A stretch of DNA of 64,000 bases, taken from the NCBI GenBank assembly GCA_965240325.2, contig OZ251223.1, positions 3,782,001 to 3,846,000 of the forward strand, given 5' to 3'. A model generated the notes under the pieces. That model was given only the letters and a program-made list of their open reading frames with translations, had not been told where the DNA came from and did no database searches. A program made the translations under genes and the position numbers. This document shows positions 54,491 through 63,774 of this stretch, one piece after another (the first letter of the stretch is position 1; each line of letters begins with the position of its first letter). The DNA is from Rebecca billardiae RCC1528. Its lineage: Eukaryota > Haptophyta.

Positions 54491-54728
54491 CTGCGCGATG
54501 CGTCGCATGCCCGGGCGGTGTGCGGGCCGAGGGCGCGTGAGCGCAGCTGCGCATGGCGCGCGCTGGCGTGGTGACGTGCCGCGCGTGGGCCACGCCCCGA
54601 ACCGGATCGTGCACCCAACGCCGCCGCCGCCACCACCACCACCACCACCACCACCACCACCCTGCGCGGCCGTGGCGGCAGCGTCGCACCTGCGGGCATT
54701 CCTTGACGCTCGAGCTCGTCACCACGGG

Positions 54729-55442
54729 TCAGTCGGACGGGATCAGCCCGTCGTCGTACTTGTGCTGCCAGGCCATCAGCCGCGCGGGCTGCACGGCCCG
54801 CAGCGGCATGCCATCTGCCGAGCGAACGAGCGTCACGCACCCGGCCTCGCGCGCGAGATGCCGCGCCACAGCATCCGAGCCCCGCAGCCGCGTGCCACAC
54901 GGGCAAATGACCGTGCGCAGTGCTGGGTCACCACGGCGGTGGCGAGCGTCGAAGCGCCAGCCGCGCGGGAGCTGGCTGGTCGCTGACTTGCTTGCGCCCA
55001 ACGCCGCCTTCAGAACCATCATCACGGCCGCCGGATCCATTGGCTGCGCCAGCGGCACCGTCGGCTGAGTCGGCGTCTCAACGACACGCTCGCGCTGGGA
55101 AGCCGCCGCCGGCTTGTGCGCCTTGCGGGCAGATGAAGCAGGGAGCGGCGGTGAGACGCGAGGAGCACGCGACGAGGAGGCCGATCGAGCCGAATCCGAC
55201 GTCGTTCGCGCGGTCTCGTCCGATTCCGCCGACCGTGACGAGGGCGAGGCAGGAACCTGTGCTGCCACCTTTTGCGCGCGCTTTCTCTTATTGCCAGCCC
55301 CGGCGGGCTCCACGTCGAGCGGAATGCGCCAATATGCGGCGCGAACAGCGGCACTAGCAGCACGCGGCTGACGCCCGGTGCTCACCATCTTGGCGAGCAG
55401 CCGGCGTGAGCGCGGCACGGTCCCCACCACGTCCCGCGCCAT
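54729..55442 (-). CDS. Putative nuclear zinc-knuckle protein, function unknown
   Basis: 237 residues from Met at 55442 (MARDVVG) to a TGA. It is basic and Ser/Ala-rich, with a nuclear-localisation-like NKRKRAQK and a low-complexity middle. Near the C terminus CPCGTRLRGSDAVARHLARE followed by AGC gives Cys-x-Cys...His...Cys, like a single degenerate zinc finger. No enzyme domain is seen. The TGA may not be the true end (see the 54242-54490 entry). It is head-to-head with the Ras-like gene (192 bp). Confidence 0.5.
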   Translation of the reverse strand: MARDVVGTVPRSRRLLAKMVSTGRQPRAASAAVRAAYWRIPLDVEPAGAGNKRKRAQKVAAQVPASPSSRSAESDETARTTSDSARSASSSRAPRVSPPLPASSARKAHKPAAASQRERVVETPTQPTVPLAQPMDPAAVMMVLKAALGASKSATSQLPRGWRFDARHRRGDPALRTVICPCGTRLRGSDAVARHLAREAGCVTLVRSADGMPLRAVQPARLMAWQHKYDDGLIPSD

Positions 55443-55634
55443 TTGCCCGGCAGATGCCCTGCCGAAGCAGCTGGGGCGAAGGACGGCGGCAACGGAGCAG
55501 CAGCTGTCGAGCACCTCCGATGCACACGGCTTCCGGTGCCCGCACGAAGCCTTCCGATGACGAGGTGCGCGTCGTCAGCTTATTGCATTTCGTCAAGTCT
55601 CGCCGAAACAGCAGAGCAGAAAGAACCGTTAGCC

Positions 55635-56288
55635 ATGGCGGCCACCGAGGATGAGCCGCCCTACGACTTCGCCTTCTCGATCGGTGTCTTCGGCGACGTG
55701 GGCACAGGAAAGAGCCTGCTCGTGGCCTGTACGCAGCCAGCATCCACGCCCACCATGGCGCCAGATGCCGACGAGCACTTTGGCCTCAGCAGCACAGTGC
55801 ACACATACGAGTCACGCGGTGCAACCTATCGCGTGCAGCTCTGGGACGTCCCTGGGGCACCGCGTTACGTCGCCAGTGCCGAGCGCTACGCTTCGCTCAC
55901 GGCGGGATTTGCACTTGTGTTTGATCTGAGTCGGCGGCCTACCTTCGATCGGCTGGGCCAGTGGCTCGTCGCAATGGGCGAGGATGGGCGCTCCCTGCCC
56001 AAGGTGTTGATCGGCAACAAGGCTGACCTACCGGCAGGTGCGGGGCACGTTCGGAGCGCAGAGGCGCACGAGTTCGCGCGCAGAAACGGGATGGCCTACT
56101 TTGAGACAAGTGCCATCGAGAACCAAGGGGTGTCGGAGGCCTTCTCCGCCCTCATGGCCTCCATCATTGGTCGGATCCCCAACCCCCCGGAGCCCAGCCT
56201 GCTCGTTGACCAGCGCGTGCAGATCGGCCGCAAGCTCGCTGAGAATAAGGCGTTTCGCGCAGCCCTCTTCGACGTACCCGCGCCCTAG
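55635..56288 (+). CDS. Divergent Ras-superfamily small GTPase
   Basis: 217 residues from the Met in GCCATGGCGG. GTPase boxes: G1 GDVGTGKS (20-27), G3 WDVPG (70-74), G4 NKAD (128-131) and G5 ETSA. G3 is DVPG instead of DTAGQ, so the catalytic Gln (Ras Gln61) is missing and intrinsic hydrolysis should be weak or use another residue. There is no C-terminal prenylation Cys (it ends LFDVPAP), unlike most Rabs. The mid-section ERYASLTAGFALVFDLS fits a Rab-like or RABL/IFT-type protein, possibly ciliary, but I cannot assign a subfamily. Confidence 0.78.
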   Translation: MAATEDEPPYDFAFSIGVFGDVGTGKSLLVACTQPASTPTMAPDADEHFGLSSTVHTYESRGATYRVQLWDVPGAPRYVASAERYASLTAGFALVFDLSRRPTFDRLGQWLVAMGEDGRSLPKVLIGNKADLPAGAGHVRSAEAHEFARRNGMAYFETSAIENQGVSEAFSALMASIIGRIPNPPEPSLLVDQRVQIGRKLAENKAFRAALFDVPAP

Positions 56289-57091
56289 CTGCCTATTAGC
56301 ACTGGCCACGCCTTTGCATTGGGAGACTCAACGGGATCCTGACGATAGGACCACGCGATCGCAGCGTGAGGCACTCCAGGTCCTGCCTGCGCATCGCGGG
56401 CCGCGCCGCCGGCGCCTCGTCTTCTGAATCCTCGTTCACGAGGACAGCACGTGTATCCGTGTGCGCGCTCGCTGCCGATGGCGGCTCCCCGCGTCGAGGG
56501 CGTTTGGCTGGAGCCGCATCCAAGGGCGTATATCGTCACGGTCCCACCCGATGCTGACGCTGAGGTGGCGCGCTTGCCGAAGGCAGCAGCATTGGCTGAT
56601 GCCTTCTGCCTTTGGCCACCTCTGCGCGACCGCGCGTGACTCACGCTGCCGGCGCGCGGGCGGGCGCGGCGTCGCTTGGTGGGCCCACCTGCCCTGGGTT
56701 TTGTCGTCGTTCGTTCTCAGCGACGGTTCATGTTGGGTCTTGAGATGCCAATTATTATTGATGGATATCGGGGCATATATTGCGAATCGCGGCAGCTTCG
56801 CAATGCCGATTTATGCCGCCCCATTCCGCTCCGCGAGCAGACCGAGTCCGAGGATATCGGCGCGCGGGCTGACGTCCGACGGCCATGCGGCAGCGCAAGT
56901 GATTATACTGATTATATTATAGCAGCTGCTAATAAAGCAGTCAGATGGCATCACCATCGCGTATAGCTGATAGCAGCTTAGTTCTATATATATATACACC
57001 GTCATCGTCCTCAGCGGTCGTAAGCACCGTAACGGTCAGGAACCTCAGCATAATCAAGCTGCAGCCATCGACTCGGGCGGCCACTGCGCGA
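56289..57091. other. Spacer between convergent GTPase and presenilin genes
   Basis: On the minus strand 56296-56520 is open with KRPRRGEPPS and an acidic NEDSEDE stretch, which could be an exon of a small nuclear protein, but it lacks an ATG and clear splice partners. The rest is AT-rich 3' flank. Confidence 0.35.
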
Positions 57092-58508
57092 TCAGATGAA
57101 GACGCCCTGCACATTGAGCTCTTCGACCATGGGCGTGACGAGCGTCGACGTGGTGAAGTAGAAGATCATGCCAAGTGCAATTGAGATGGGCAGCGCGGGC
57201 AACGCCTTCTGGTAGATTGCGAGGAGCAGGAGAGTCATCCCCTGGCCAGCAAGTATGGCGATGAAACACATGACGACTGTGGTCACGTCATGAAGCACCG
57301 CCCTGCCGATCAGTACCGAGTAGAAAACGAAGTCGCCGAGCCCGAGCTTCACGTCGTCAGCTGGAGGGCGTGGTGGGTTGGGGGATGGGCGTGCGCGCGA
57401 GGTGAGCTCTTGGCGCCCGGACCGGACGTTCGGGGGGGGGGGGGGCACGCACCTTCATAAACCAGGCCGGGGATCGGCTCGTTCCGTCGCTGCGACTCCT
57501 CGACTAGACCCTTGAGCGGACCACGCGGGGTGAGCACGGCGATGAGGTCCCACACGCTCACAGCCGCAAGGATCGACCACGTCGTCCACTCGGGCAGCTT
57601 GGTGAGCGACCAGGCCAGCAGCACGCTCACGATCACGAGGTAGACCTGCCGGATGATGGGCGGCGCCGGCCAGAACACGACGCGCATACCGACCGCGGCA
57701 AAGTTCCAGAGGAAGAAGGTGGACGTGCCGTAGTCCATCGGTGCGTCGAAGCGAAGGATGATCATGCTGGCGGGGCCACACGACGCGGGCAGCGCACGCG
57801 GCGGGTTGAGTGCGGTGCGCAGCACAGGCACTGGTCTAGCACAGGGGCGTGCATGCTCGGGCGCGGCGCGTGCGCGCACTATGCAACCAGCCCGCCAAAG
57901 GTGGCGAGGAGCATGCCCACAGACGTGATCAGCCACGCGTAGATGAGCTTCGTGCAGTGGAATTTGTACAGCAGGAAGAGCAGCGTGGTCACGCCGACGA
58001 TGAGGGCGATGAAGATGAGCGCATTCTCCAGCGAGCCTGCGAGCTTTGTGCCCGTGGAGTCCTCCTCGTGCTCCTCGTAGACCATCATGTTGCTGAAGGC
58101 GCCCGCTGAGACGGGCGACGAGTTCAGAACGCCCACGAGAGCGACCACCAACGCCATCGTCGCTGACACGGGCTTGAGCAGAGAGTCCACCTGCGCAAAC
58201 AGGTCCGCCTCGACGCCATCGTCGTCTTCGTCATCGTCGTCAGCCCCATCGCCCCGAGCGCCGGGGCGCAAGTAGGTGGCGCTATCCTGCCCATCGCTCT
58301 CCACCGGATCACTCGCGTTCGGCGCCCCCTCCTCGTAGCCACCGCCAGTCCCAGTGTTTCCGGGTGCCGCGACTGAGATGGCCGACCCGCTCGTGCCGCA
58401 CGCACACTCGGCTGCCGCTCCGCCCGCGCCAGCCCCGCGGCTGCCTGTCGCCCCAAGCTCGAGAAGCCGGCGGTGTTCGAGCTCTTCCATCGTCGTGCTC
58501 ATGTCCAT
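57092..58508 (-). CDS. Presenilin, gamma-secretase-type aspartyl protease
   Basis: Exons 58508-57880, 57766-57453 and 57360-57092 give 403 residues. Presenilin is the intramembrane catalytic subunit of gamma-secretase. The second exon carries LPEWTTWSILAAVSVWDLIA, where Asp283 is the first catalytic aspartate; the near-universal Tyr-Asp is Trp-Asp here. GLGD (321-324) supplies Asp324, and PAL (369-371) is intact. The loop between the two aspartates is short, as in plants. The N-terminal 110 residues are Gly/Ala/Asp-rich with a DDDDEDDD tract. Intron 2 contains a run of 14 C in the sense strand just after the donor. All junctions agree in phase. It is head-to-head with DGAT2. Confidence 0.93.
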
Positions 58509-58986
58509 CCGTCGGGCCCTGCCGTCGCTCGCGATGTCAGCTGACCTCGTCAAACAAGGTGGCTGTGCGAGCCGACGACGCCCATCGTCGTTCCGATAAA
58601 GCGTCGTCGAAAAAGGATCCCAGCTGCGGAAAATGTTTTATTTCCGATGTTGTGACGACTTTTTCGCGGCGGGAAAAAGGCAACAACAAAAGCCAGCAGA
58701 CGTTTCGGACACACGACGTTTGGCGAGCAACGCGCGCGGGCGCGCATCCCGGCGCGATTTGTAGATTCACTGTGCAAACGGCCGCGCCTGCTGTCATTGG
58801 TTCAAGGCTTGCTCATCCACGCCGTCAGGTGAGCGTGGTCCTGGACTGGGGGCAAGAGATTCCTTCTCTCCACTTCTCCAGTCGTTGCGCGAACACTCGC
58901 CTCGCGCGCGGAGCGTGGCCCTCGGGGGAATCGCGTAGCTCGCCGCCGCGAGCACGTACCGTGGGCGACTCGCAGTCGAATCGTTG
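58509..58986. promoter_or_regulatory. Shared upstream region of presenilin and DGAT2, with E2F-like palindrome
   Basis: 478 bp between divergent starts. TTTTTCGCGGCGGGAAAAA (58660-58678) is an imperfect palindrome containing GGCGGGAAA, which fits the E2F/DP consensus. No other obvious motif. The match is by eye only. Confidence 0.35.
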
Positions 58987-60130
58987 ATGGCAGACGTGAG
59001 CGCCACGCCGCACACGCGGGAAGCGCTGCACGCGCCGCCTATGAAGCGCGCGGCCACCCGGACGCCGCGTGTTGGGATCAGCAACATCATTGCGGTGTGG
59101 CTTTGGCTGGGGTGGGTGGCCAACTACCTCTTCATCTTCGTGGGACTCGGCGTTTCTCACGCGCTCGGCTGGCGCGTGTGCCGCTCCGTGCTGCTGGGCT
59201 TCCTGGGCGTGCTGTTCCTCCTCCCGGCGAACGCGGGCGTCTCCTTCTTGGCGCCGACGTTTGGCGCATGGATCATGAAGCGTGCTTCTGAGTACTTCGG
59301 CATGCAGCTCGTCTTCGAGGAGAAGGCGGCCATCCGTGACGCGCAGTCGCCAATGATCTTCGCGATCGAGCCGCATGACGTGCTTCCGGTCTCGATGGGC
59401 AGCTTCCACCCCAGCCTGGACTTGGTGCCTGGGCACACGTGTGCTGGGCTGACCACGTCGGCTGTCTTCTCGGTCCCGGGCTTGCGCAACATCTACTCCA
59501 TCCTGCACGCGCACCCCGTGGATCGCAGCACGTTCAGCTCGCTGCTTTCAGCGGGCAAGTCGGTCTGCTTCTGCCCGGGCGGTGTGCAGGAGGTGTTCCA
59601 CCTCGCACACGAGAAGGAGGTGGTGCTCTTCCTCAAGTCGCGGCTCGGGTTTGCGCAGATCGCGCTGCAGCACCGCACACCGGTGCGTGCGTCGCCGCGC
59701 GCCGGACATACCCGGCGCCCGCGCGTGCCTTCGTGGACCACTCACGACGTGTCGCGCGCGCCCGCCGCGCGCTCGCGCCGTTCGATTGCAGGCGGTACCT
59801 TGCTTCACCTTTGGGCTGGGAGGGACATACTCGCACCGTTTCGCCCGCGGCAAACTCGCCGAGCAAGTGGCACGCATGATCGGATTCCTGCCCGGTGTGT
59901 TCTGGGGCCTCTTCGGCGTGCCATACGGGCCTCCGAGGCCGAGGGCGCTCACTACAGTGATCGGCAAGCCCGTCGAGCTTCCGCCGCTCTCTGACCAGGA
60001 CGACGGCGCGCTGCCATCACGCACAGAAGTCGCTGCGTACCACGCCCGATTTGTGGAGGCCATGCAGCAGCTCTACCATGAGCACAAGGCGGCGTACGGG
60101 ATGGCAGACATCAGCCTTCGCATCATCTAG
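58987..60130 (+). CDS. DGAT2: Diacylglycerol O-acyltransferase type 2 (DGAT2)
   Basis: Exons 58987-59682 and 59792-60130, phase 0, give 344 residues, a typical length. DGAT2 makes triacylglycerol from diacylglycerol and acyl-CoA in the ER. There are hydrophobic segments at about 32-56 and 65-88, then the catalytic EPH (128-130) in FAIEPHDVLPV, the conserved RNIYSILHAHPVDRSTF, and CPGGVQE (196-202). The second exon starts AVPCFTFGLGGTYSH, matching the family's VP-x-F-x-FG block. The 109-nt intron starts GTGCGT and ends GATTGCAG. Algae often have several DGAT2 paralogues, so which one this is cannot be told. Confidence 0.93.
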
Positions 60131-60410
60131 TCGTGTGCCCCACTGGGCGGTGTCTCGCTTTGTGTACGGCGGTACGCGACTGTCGCGAGGCGAAGGAACG
60201 GGTCGCGCCTCGCGGTGCAGTGCGCCATGAGACGTGCCAGCATATTCTGCTACTACTTACTAGTATGATAGGAGCAGCAGTACAGTAGTGGACCCATGCA
60301 TGCTGAGTATAGCTAATGCGTCGTTTGTGCCAGGCGAGCTTCAGCTCCGATGAGTTACTCTCAGAAGTGTGACTAAGATCGTCTGACTCACACTACTTTT
60401 ACTAAATGTC

Positions 60411-60439
60411 TATATGTGGTGTTATTGGTACAATAACTG
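60411..60439 (+). repeat. GTTATTG-type hairpin element, + copy
   Basis: This is the partner of 53697-53725 in opposite orientation (28 of 29 identical), with the same core GTTATTGGTACAATAAC stem-loop. It lies about 280 bp past the DGAT2 stop codon. Confidence 0.7.
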
Positions 60440-61250
60440 AGTGTGTACGAGCTGCGTGACGGCGGGGCTCGCCGTGTGGCCTCTCACTCTGTTGCACCCA
60501 GCTCGCAGAATTCGTCATGAACCTTCTACGGGTACACGGCTGGCTGCTGCATCACCTGGAGTGAGATGGCTTCTCGGGCGCTTCCGAGCCATTCCACTTC
60601 TTCGCAAGGCGAGCTGCTCTAAGGCGGCTCTTGTCGCCCCCCTCGGAGCCCCAAAGGGCATTCGGCGGGTATCATCGGCGCGCACCTCGCTCCTCGATCG
60701 CGCGAGGTAGGACTCGGCAGCGCACAACAGCTGCGCGCCAGACACCTCTCGCCTCGACCTCCAGCAGAGGATGCCCAACTCGTCTCAGCAAGCCGCTCGG
60801 CTGCGCACCTACCGCCGCACGCCCGAGCCGCGCATTGCCACGACCAGCAGCTGCTTTGTTTGGCCCGCCCTTCCCGCCCATGTCTGTCTGTCTGTCTGGC
60901 TTGCCGGTCCTGCCAGCCAGAGGCCTGTTCATCAGTGGGCGCGCGGACAGCGCCATGCGGGTCCAGACCACAGTGAGTGCCTCAACGAGGATCACCGAGC
61001 CGGCCACTCCCACTGCGGACACGCGCCACTCGTCTGATCAACGATCCCATTATGATACATACATTGACCACGACCAGCAGCTCACACTGCTCGTGGTGCT
61101 GCTCGGTACCACGTGGGCACAGCCTCATCAATCATCATCGGCGGGGCCCTGGCGTCGAGCTGCGTGTACACTGCCATATAGAGAGAGAGAGAGACTACTA
61201 CGCGGAGCTCTATATTGATAGAGAGAGCCAGCATCGAGCGCAGCTAGAGA

Positions 61251-61281
61251 GAGCGCGCGCGCGCGCGCGCGCGCGCGCGCA
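61251..61281. repeat. (GC)n run
   Basis: About 15 alternating GC dinucleotides, adjacent to a GAGAGA-rich stretch and just downstream of the START gene stop. Alternating purine-pyrimidine GC can adopt Z-DNA. Confidence 0.85.
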
Positions 61282-61286
61282 CATCC

Positions 61287-62255
61287 TCAAAAAAATCGCG
61301 CTCGTTGGGCGGGTTTGCGGCCGTGCGATGAACTGCCGCCACTCGCATTTCGACGCACTCCACGCTCGACGCTCACGTGTGCATCAGCGTGCGCCTGCAG
61401 TGGGCCGTACAGCTCGGATCGCATTTCCATCCGGGCCTTGTACTCTCCCGTGATCGATTTGAGCAGCTTGGCCACCTGGCTGTACACGAATGGTGCGATC
61501 ACTGTCAGGATGAGGTCGACCAACCATGTGGGGATCTTGAGCTGCTTCACATCGATGGCGACCACGAACGCGCACTCGCACCGGTCGGCAACGGCGGCTT
61601 CACCAGCAGCGCTAGCGCGTCCTGAGTCGCGTGCTCCAGCGCCCGCAGAGGACATGGGCGTGATAGTGAAGCCAGACGCGCCGAACAGCAGGTGCTCGAA
61701 TTTGGACAGCTCGCGGGGCATGGCTGCAAGCGACTCTGGGGTCGAGGCAAATCCGCAGTACCACAGCCCATGGGTGTCGAGCAGGTCAACTCCCTCGGCG
61801 TCGAACATGCAGCTGCGGTTGGCGAATGGTGGGGGCAAGTACAGCTCGCCGCCACCCCGAAGGGACATGAGCGAAGGTTCGGTGACGATGATGGCCTGTG
61901 GGACGTACTTGTTCCAGCGCGGCACAAGGTCCCATTCGCGAAGAATGGCGAGCAATGCTGTCGGTTGCGAGTCGAACGTGGCCAGCGCCTTGAAGTGGTG
62001 CACGCTGCCTTCGCAGTAGTACCACAGCTGCATGCCTCCCTCTGACCCCTTGGGCTTGCCCCACTTCGCGCTCGCGAATCGCGCGAGCCCGGCCTCGGCA
62101 TCAGCCATCTGCTGCTTGAGGTCGCCCATGCGAGCCGGCGTGAGCGTCTTGGCGAGTCGTGGCTCAGTGAGCACATCCGCGACACGACCGCGCTTGATCA
62201 TCTCCTCGGCATGGCCTGCCTCGGCCTTGTTCGGCCGCTGCGTCGCGCGTAGCAT
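61287..62255 (-). CDS. START-domain lipid-binding protein
   Basis: 322 residues from the first ATG (62255). After a charged helical N terminus (about 1-70, possibly a coiled coil), residues about 75-295 form a START/Bet-v1-like domain: LATFDSQPTALLAILREWDL and PRWNKYVPQAII are typical of START proteins, which bind sterols, phospholipids or ceramides in a hydrophobic cavity. The hydrophobic stretch ending near LVDLILTVIAPFVYSQVAKL is the C-terminal lid helix region and could also touch the membrane. The C-terminal 40 residues are basic and low-complexity. Ligand unknown. It is head-to-head with the PNKP-like gene (91 bp). Confidence 0.72.
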   Translation of the reverse strand: MLRATQRPNKAEAGHAEEMIKRGRVADVLTEPRLAKTLTPARMGDLKQQMADAEAGLARFASAKWGKPKGSEGGMQLWYYCEGSVHHFKALATFDSQPTALLAILREWDLVPRWNKYVPQAIIVTEPSLMSLRGGGELYLPPPFANRSCMFDAEGVDLLDTHGLWYCGFASTPESLAAMPRELSKFEHLLFGASGFTITPMSSAGAGARDSGRASAAGEAAVADRCECAFVVAIDVKQLKIPTWLVDLILTVIAPFVYSQVAKLLKSITGEYKARMEMRSELYGPLQAHADAHVSVERGVRRNASGGSSSHGRKPAQRARFF

Positions 62256-62346
62256 CGTCACGGGGCCATGTACTCCCGCGGGGCCTCGACGACGCCGCGC
62301 CCTGCCGCGCTCCGGCGGCGCTGCATTTTTGCATGAGAGTTCCGCG

Positions 62347-63288
62347 ATGATTTTTCAGTTTTCACGCGCAGTCCGGCTTGCTCAGGCGGAAGTCAGAGCA
62401 GCCGCTCTGCACAGGCTTGGGCAGGTCCACCGTTGCGAACTCATGGTCCGCTCGCCCGCGCGGTCTTTGCTCCCGCTCGTACTACTGGCGTTGTCGCGCG
62501 TCACGCCTGGCATGGCGCTGAAGCGCGCGTTTGGCATGGCGCTCGCCGTGAGTGACGACGACGGTGCTCGCACGTCCAAGCGCGCGAGCTCCGCTTCGAC
62601 TCTCCTGCGCAGTGTCCCGGTGCCCAGCGGCTGGCACGTCATCGGCGGATCGCTGCTCGTCCGCGATCACCACGGCGCTGACGCTCACACACGTGATGGC
62701 ATGGCCGTCGCGGCGTTTGACTTTGATGGCTGCCTCGTGCCCTCGCCATTTGGTGGTGCCGGGAAGCGCGATGACTTCGCGAATGTGCCCAGCGTCCTGC
62801 GCCAGCTGCACGCCGACGGGTACCGACTTGCTGTCGTGACCAACGAAAGCATGGACCGGTTCCAGAAAGCTGAAGCCATAGCCAAGTGCATGCAGAAGAA
62901 GTGCGAGCGCCTCGACACGTTCGTGCAAGAGGTGGACGTTCCGATGCTCCTTCTGTGCGCCACAGCCAAGGATGAGTACCGCAAGCCCAGCACGAAGGCA
63001 TGGGGCGCGCTTGCGAGCCACGACGGCGCCGAGCCCGACATGAAGTGCAGCTTCTTCGTCGGGGACGCCGCTGGGCGGAAGGCTGCCACGGGGCGCAAGC
63101 GGGACTTCTCCGATTCAGATCTCAGGTTTGCAGAGGCGCTCGGCCTCACTTTCTTCACAGAGACGGACTTTTTCAAGGATGGCAAGCGGCCCTCGAGATC
63201 GCCGCCGCAGGCGCCGCCGCCGAAAACGAGTCACATCCCCGGGCAGGCTGAGGCGCCTCCATCTGTCGATCTGACTGGTGACGACTGA
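62347..63288 (+). CDS. Polynucleotide 3'-phosphatase-like HAD protein (PNKP phosphatase domain)
   Basis: 313 residues from the first ATG; Met at 62443 (MVRSPARSLLPLVLLALS) would expose a signal-like leader and is a real alternative. The HAD phosphatase domain resembles the DNA 3'-phosphatase of PNKP: motif I AAFDFDGCLV (Asp125, Asp127), motif II VVTNES, a KPST segment like the family's Lys-Pro, and motif III FFVGDAAGR. Motif I usually reads DxDGT; Cys129 replaces Thr here. No kinase or FHA domain is present, as in plant zinc-finger or yeast Tpp1 3'-phosphatases. The C terminus is Pro-rich and ends VDLTGDD, a SUMO-interaction or ubiquitin-binding-like tail. Probable role: cleaning 3' ends in DNA repair. 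Confidence 0.83.
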   Translation: MIFQFSRAVRLAQAEVRAAALHRLGQVHRCELMVRSPARSLLPLVLLALSRVTPGMALKRAFGMALAVSDDDGARTSKRASSASTLLRSVPVPSGWHVIGGSLLVRDHHGADAHTRDGMAVAAFDFDGCLVPSPFGGAGKRDDFANVPSVLRQLHADGYRLAVVTNESMDRFQKAEAIAKCMQKKCERLDTFVQEVDVPMLLLCATAKDEYRKPSTKAWGALASHDGAEPDMKCSFFVGDAAGRKAATGRKRDFSDSDLRFAEALGLTFFTETDFFKDGKRPSRSPPQAPPPKTSHIPGQAEAPPSVDLTGDD

Positions 63289-63419
63289 GTCTGTCAGCAT
63301 GAGTTTCCTGACGCCGGCCTGCTGTCGTTGTCTGACCCGAGCCCGGCGACTGACGAGCACTACTACATATACTGCTACTGTCGTAGCAGTAGTGTCTATC
63401 ACTGTCTAAGACTCAGCGC

Positions 63420-63482
<63 letters not shown>

Positions 63483-63774
63483 CTACACTAACACTGACTG
63501 CAGACGACCGCAGTGCAGAGTGCTGTCGCGTGTCTGTCGTGAAGTCGTGAATTAACACTGCTACTACGACATGTAATACTACATGATGACGCGGTCACGC
63601 GCATCACGGGCATCGGCCCGAGTGAGGGCCGAGTGACGCCGCCGGTGTCACGGCCTCACGGTACGGTGCGGCCGAACTACTTATACTACCGAACGCGCGT
63701 CATCCTCTGCTAGCTTTATTAAAGTTATATACAGTATAGCAACACTGCTGATGAGTCGACAACGAGTGCTGTCA
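63289..63774. other. Spacer with (TA)n microsatellite
   Basis: Intergenic sequence between convergent genes. (TA)n runs at about 63422-63477 (about 28 units). No gene seen. Confidence 0.6.

Larger units (their letters stand above)
60131..61286. other. Spacer; possible small minus-strand gene unresolved
   Basis: Between convergent DGAT2 and START genes. On the minus strand 60672-61022 is open and includes a hydrophobic GVAGSVILVEALTVVWT segment; plausible splice sites follow (GCGCAG then 45 nt then GAGGTGCGC near 60705-60752), but no frame-consistent model stood out. It also holds a hairpin element (60411), GAGA runs near 61181 and a GC run near 61251-61280. Confidence 0.35.

Noticed and set aside
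54614-54661. Poly-Trp or poly-His coding in the (CAC)n run
   Set aside because: Trinucleotide repeat inside the proposed 54491-54689 intron; no supporting frame.
53697-60439. DNA transposon bounded by the 29-bp inverted hairpin copies
   Set aside because: The interval holds intact cellular genes and no transposase, and each copy is itself a hairpin.
60672-61022. Small membrane protein on the minus strand
   Set aside because: It begins with GTG, and splice options give two conflicting frames with no clear homology; kept only as a note in the spacer entry.
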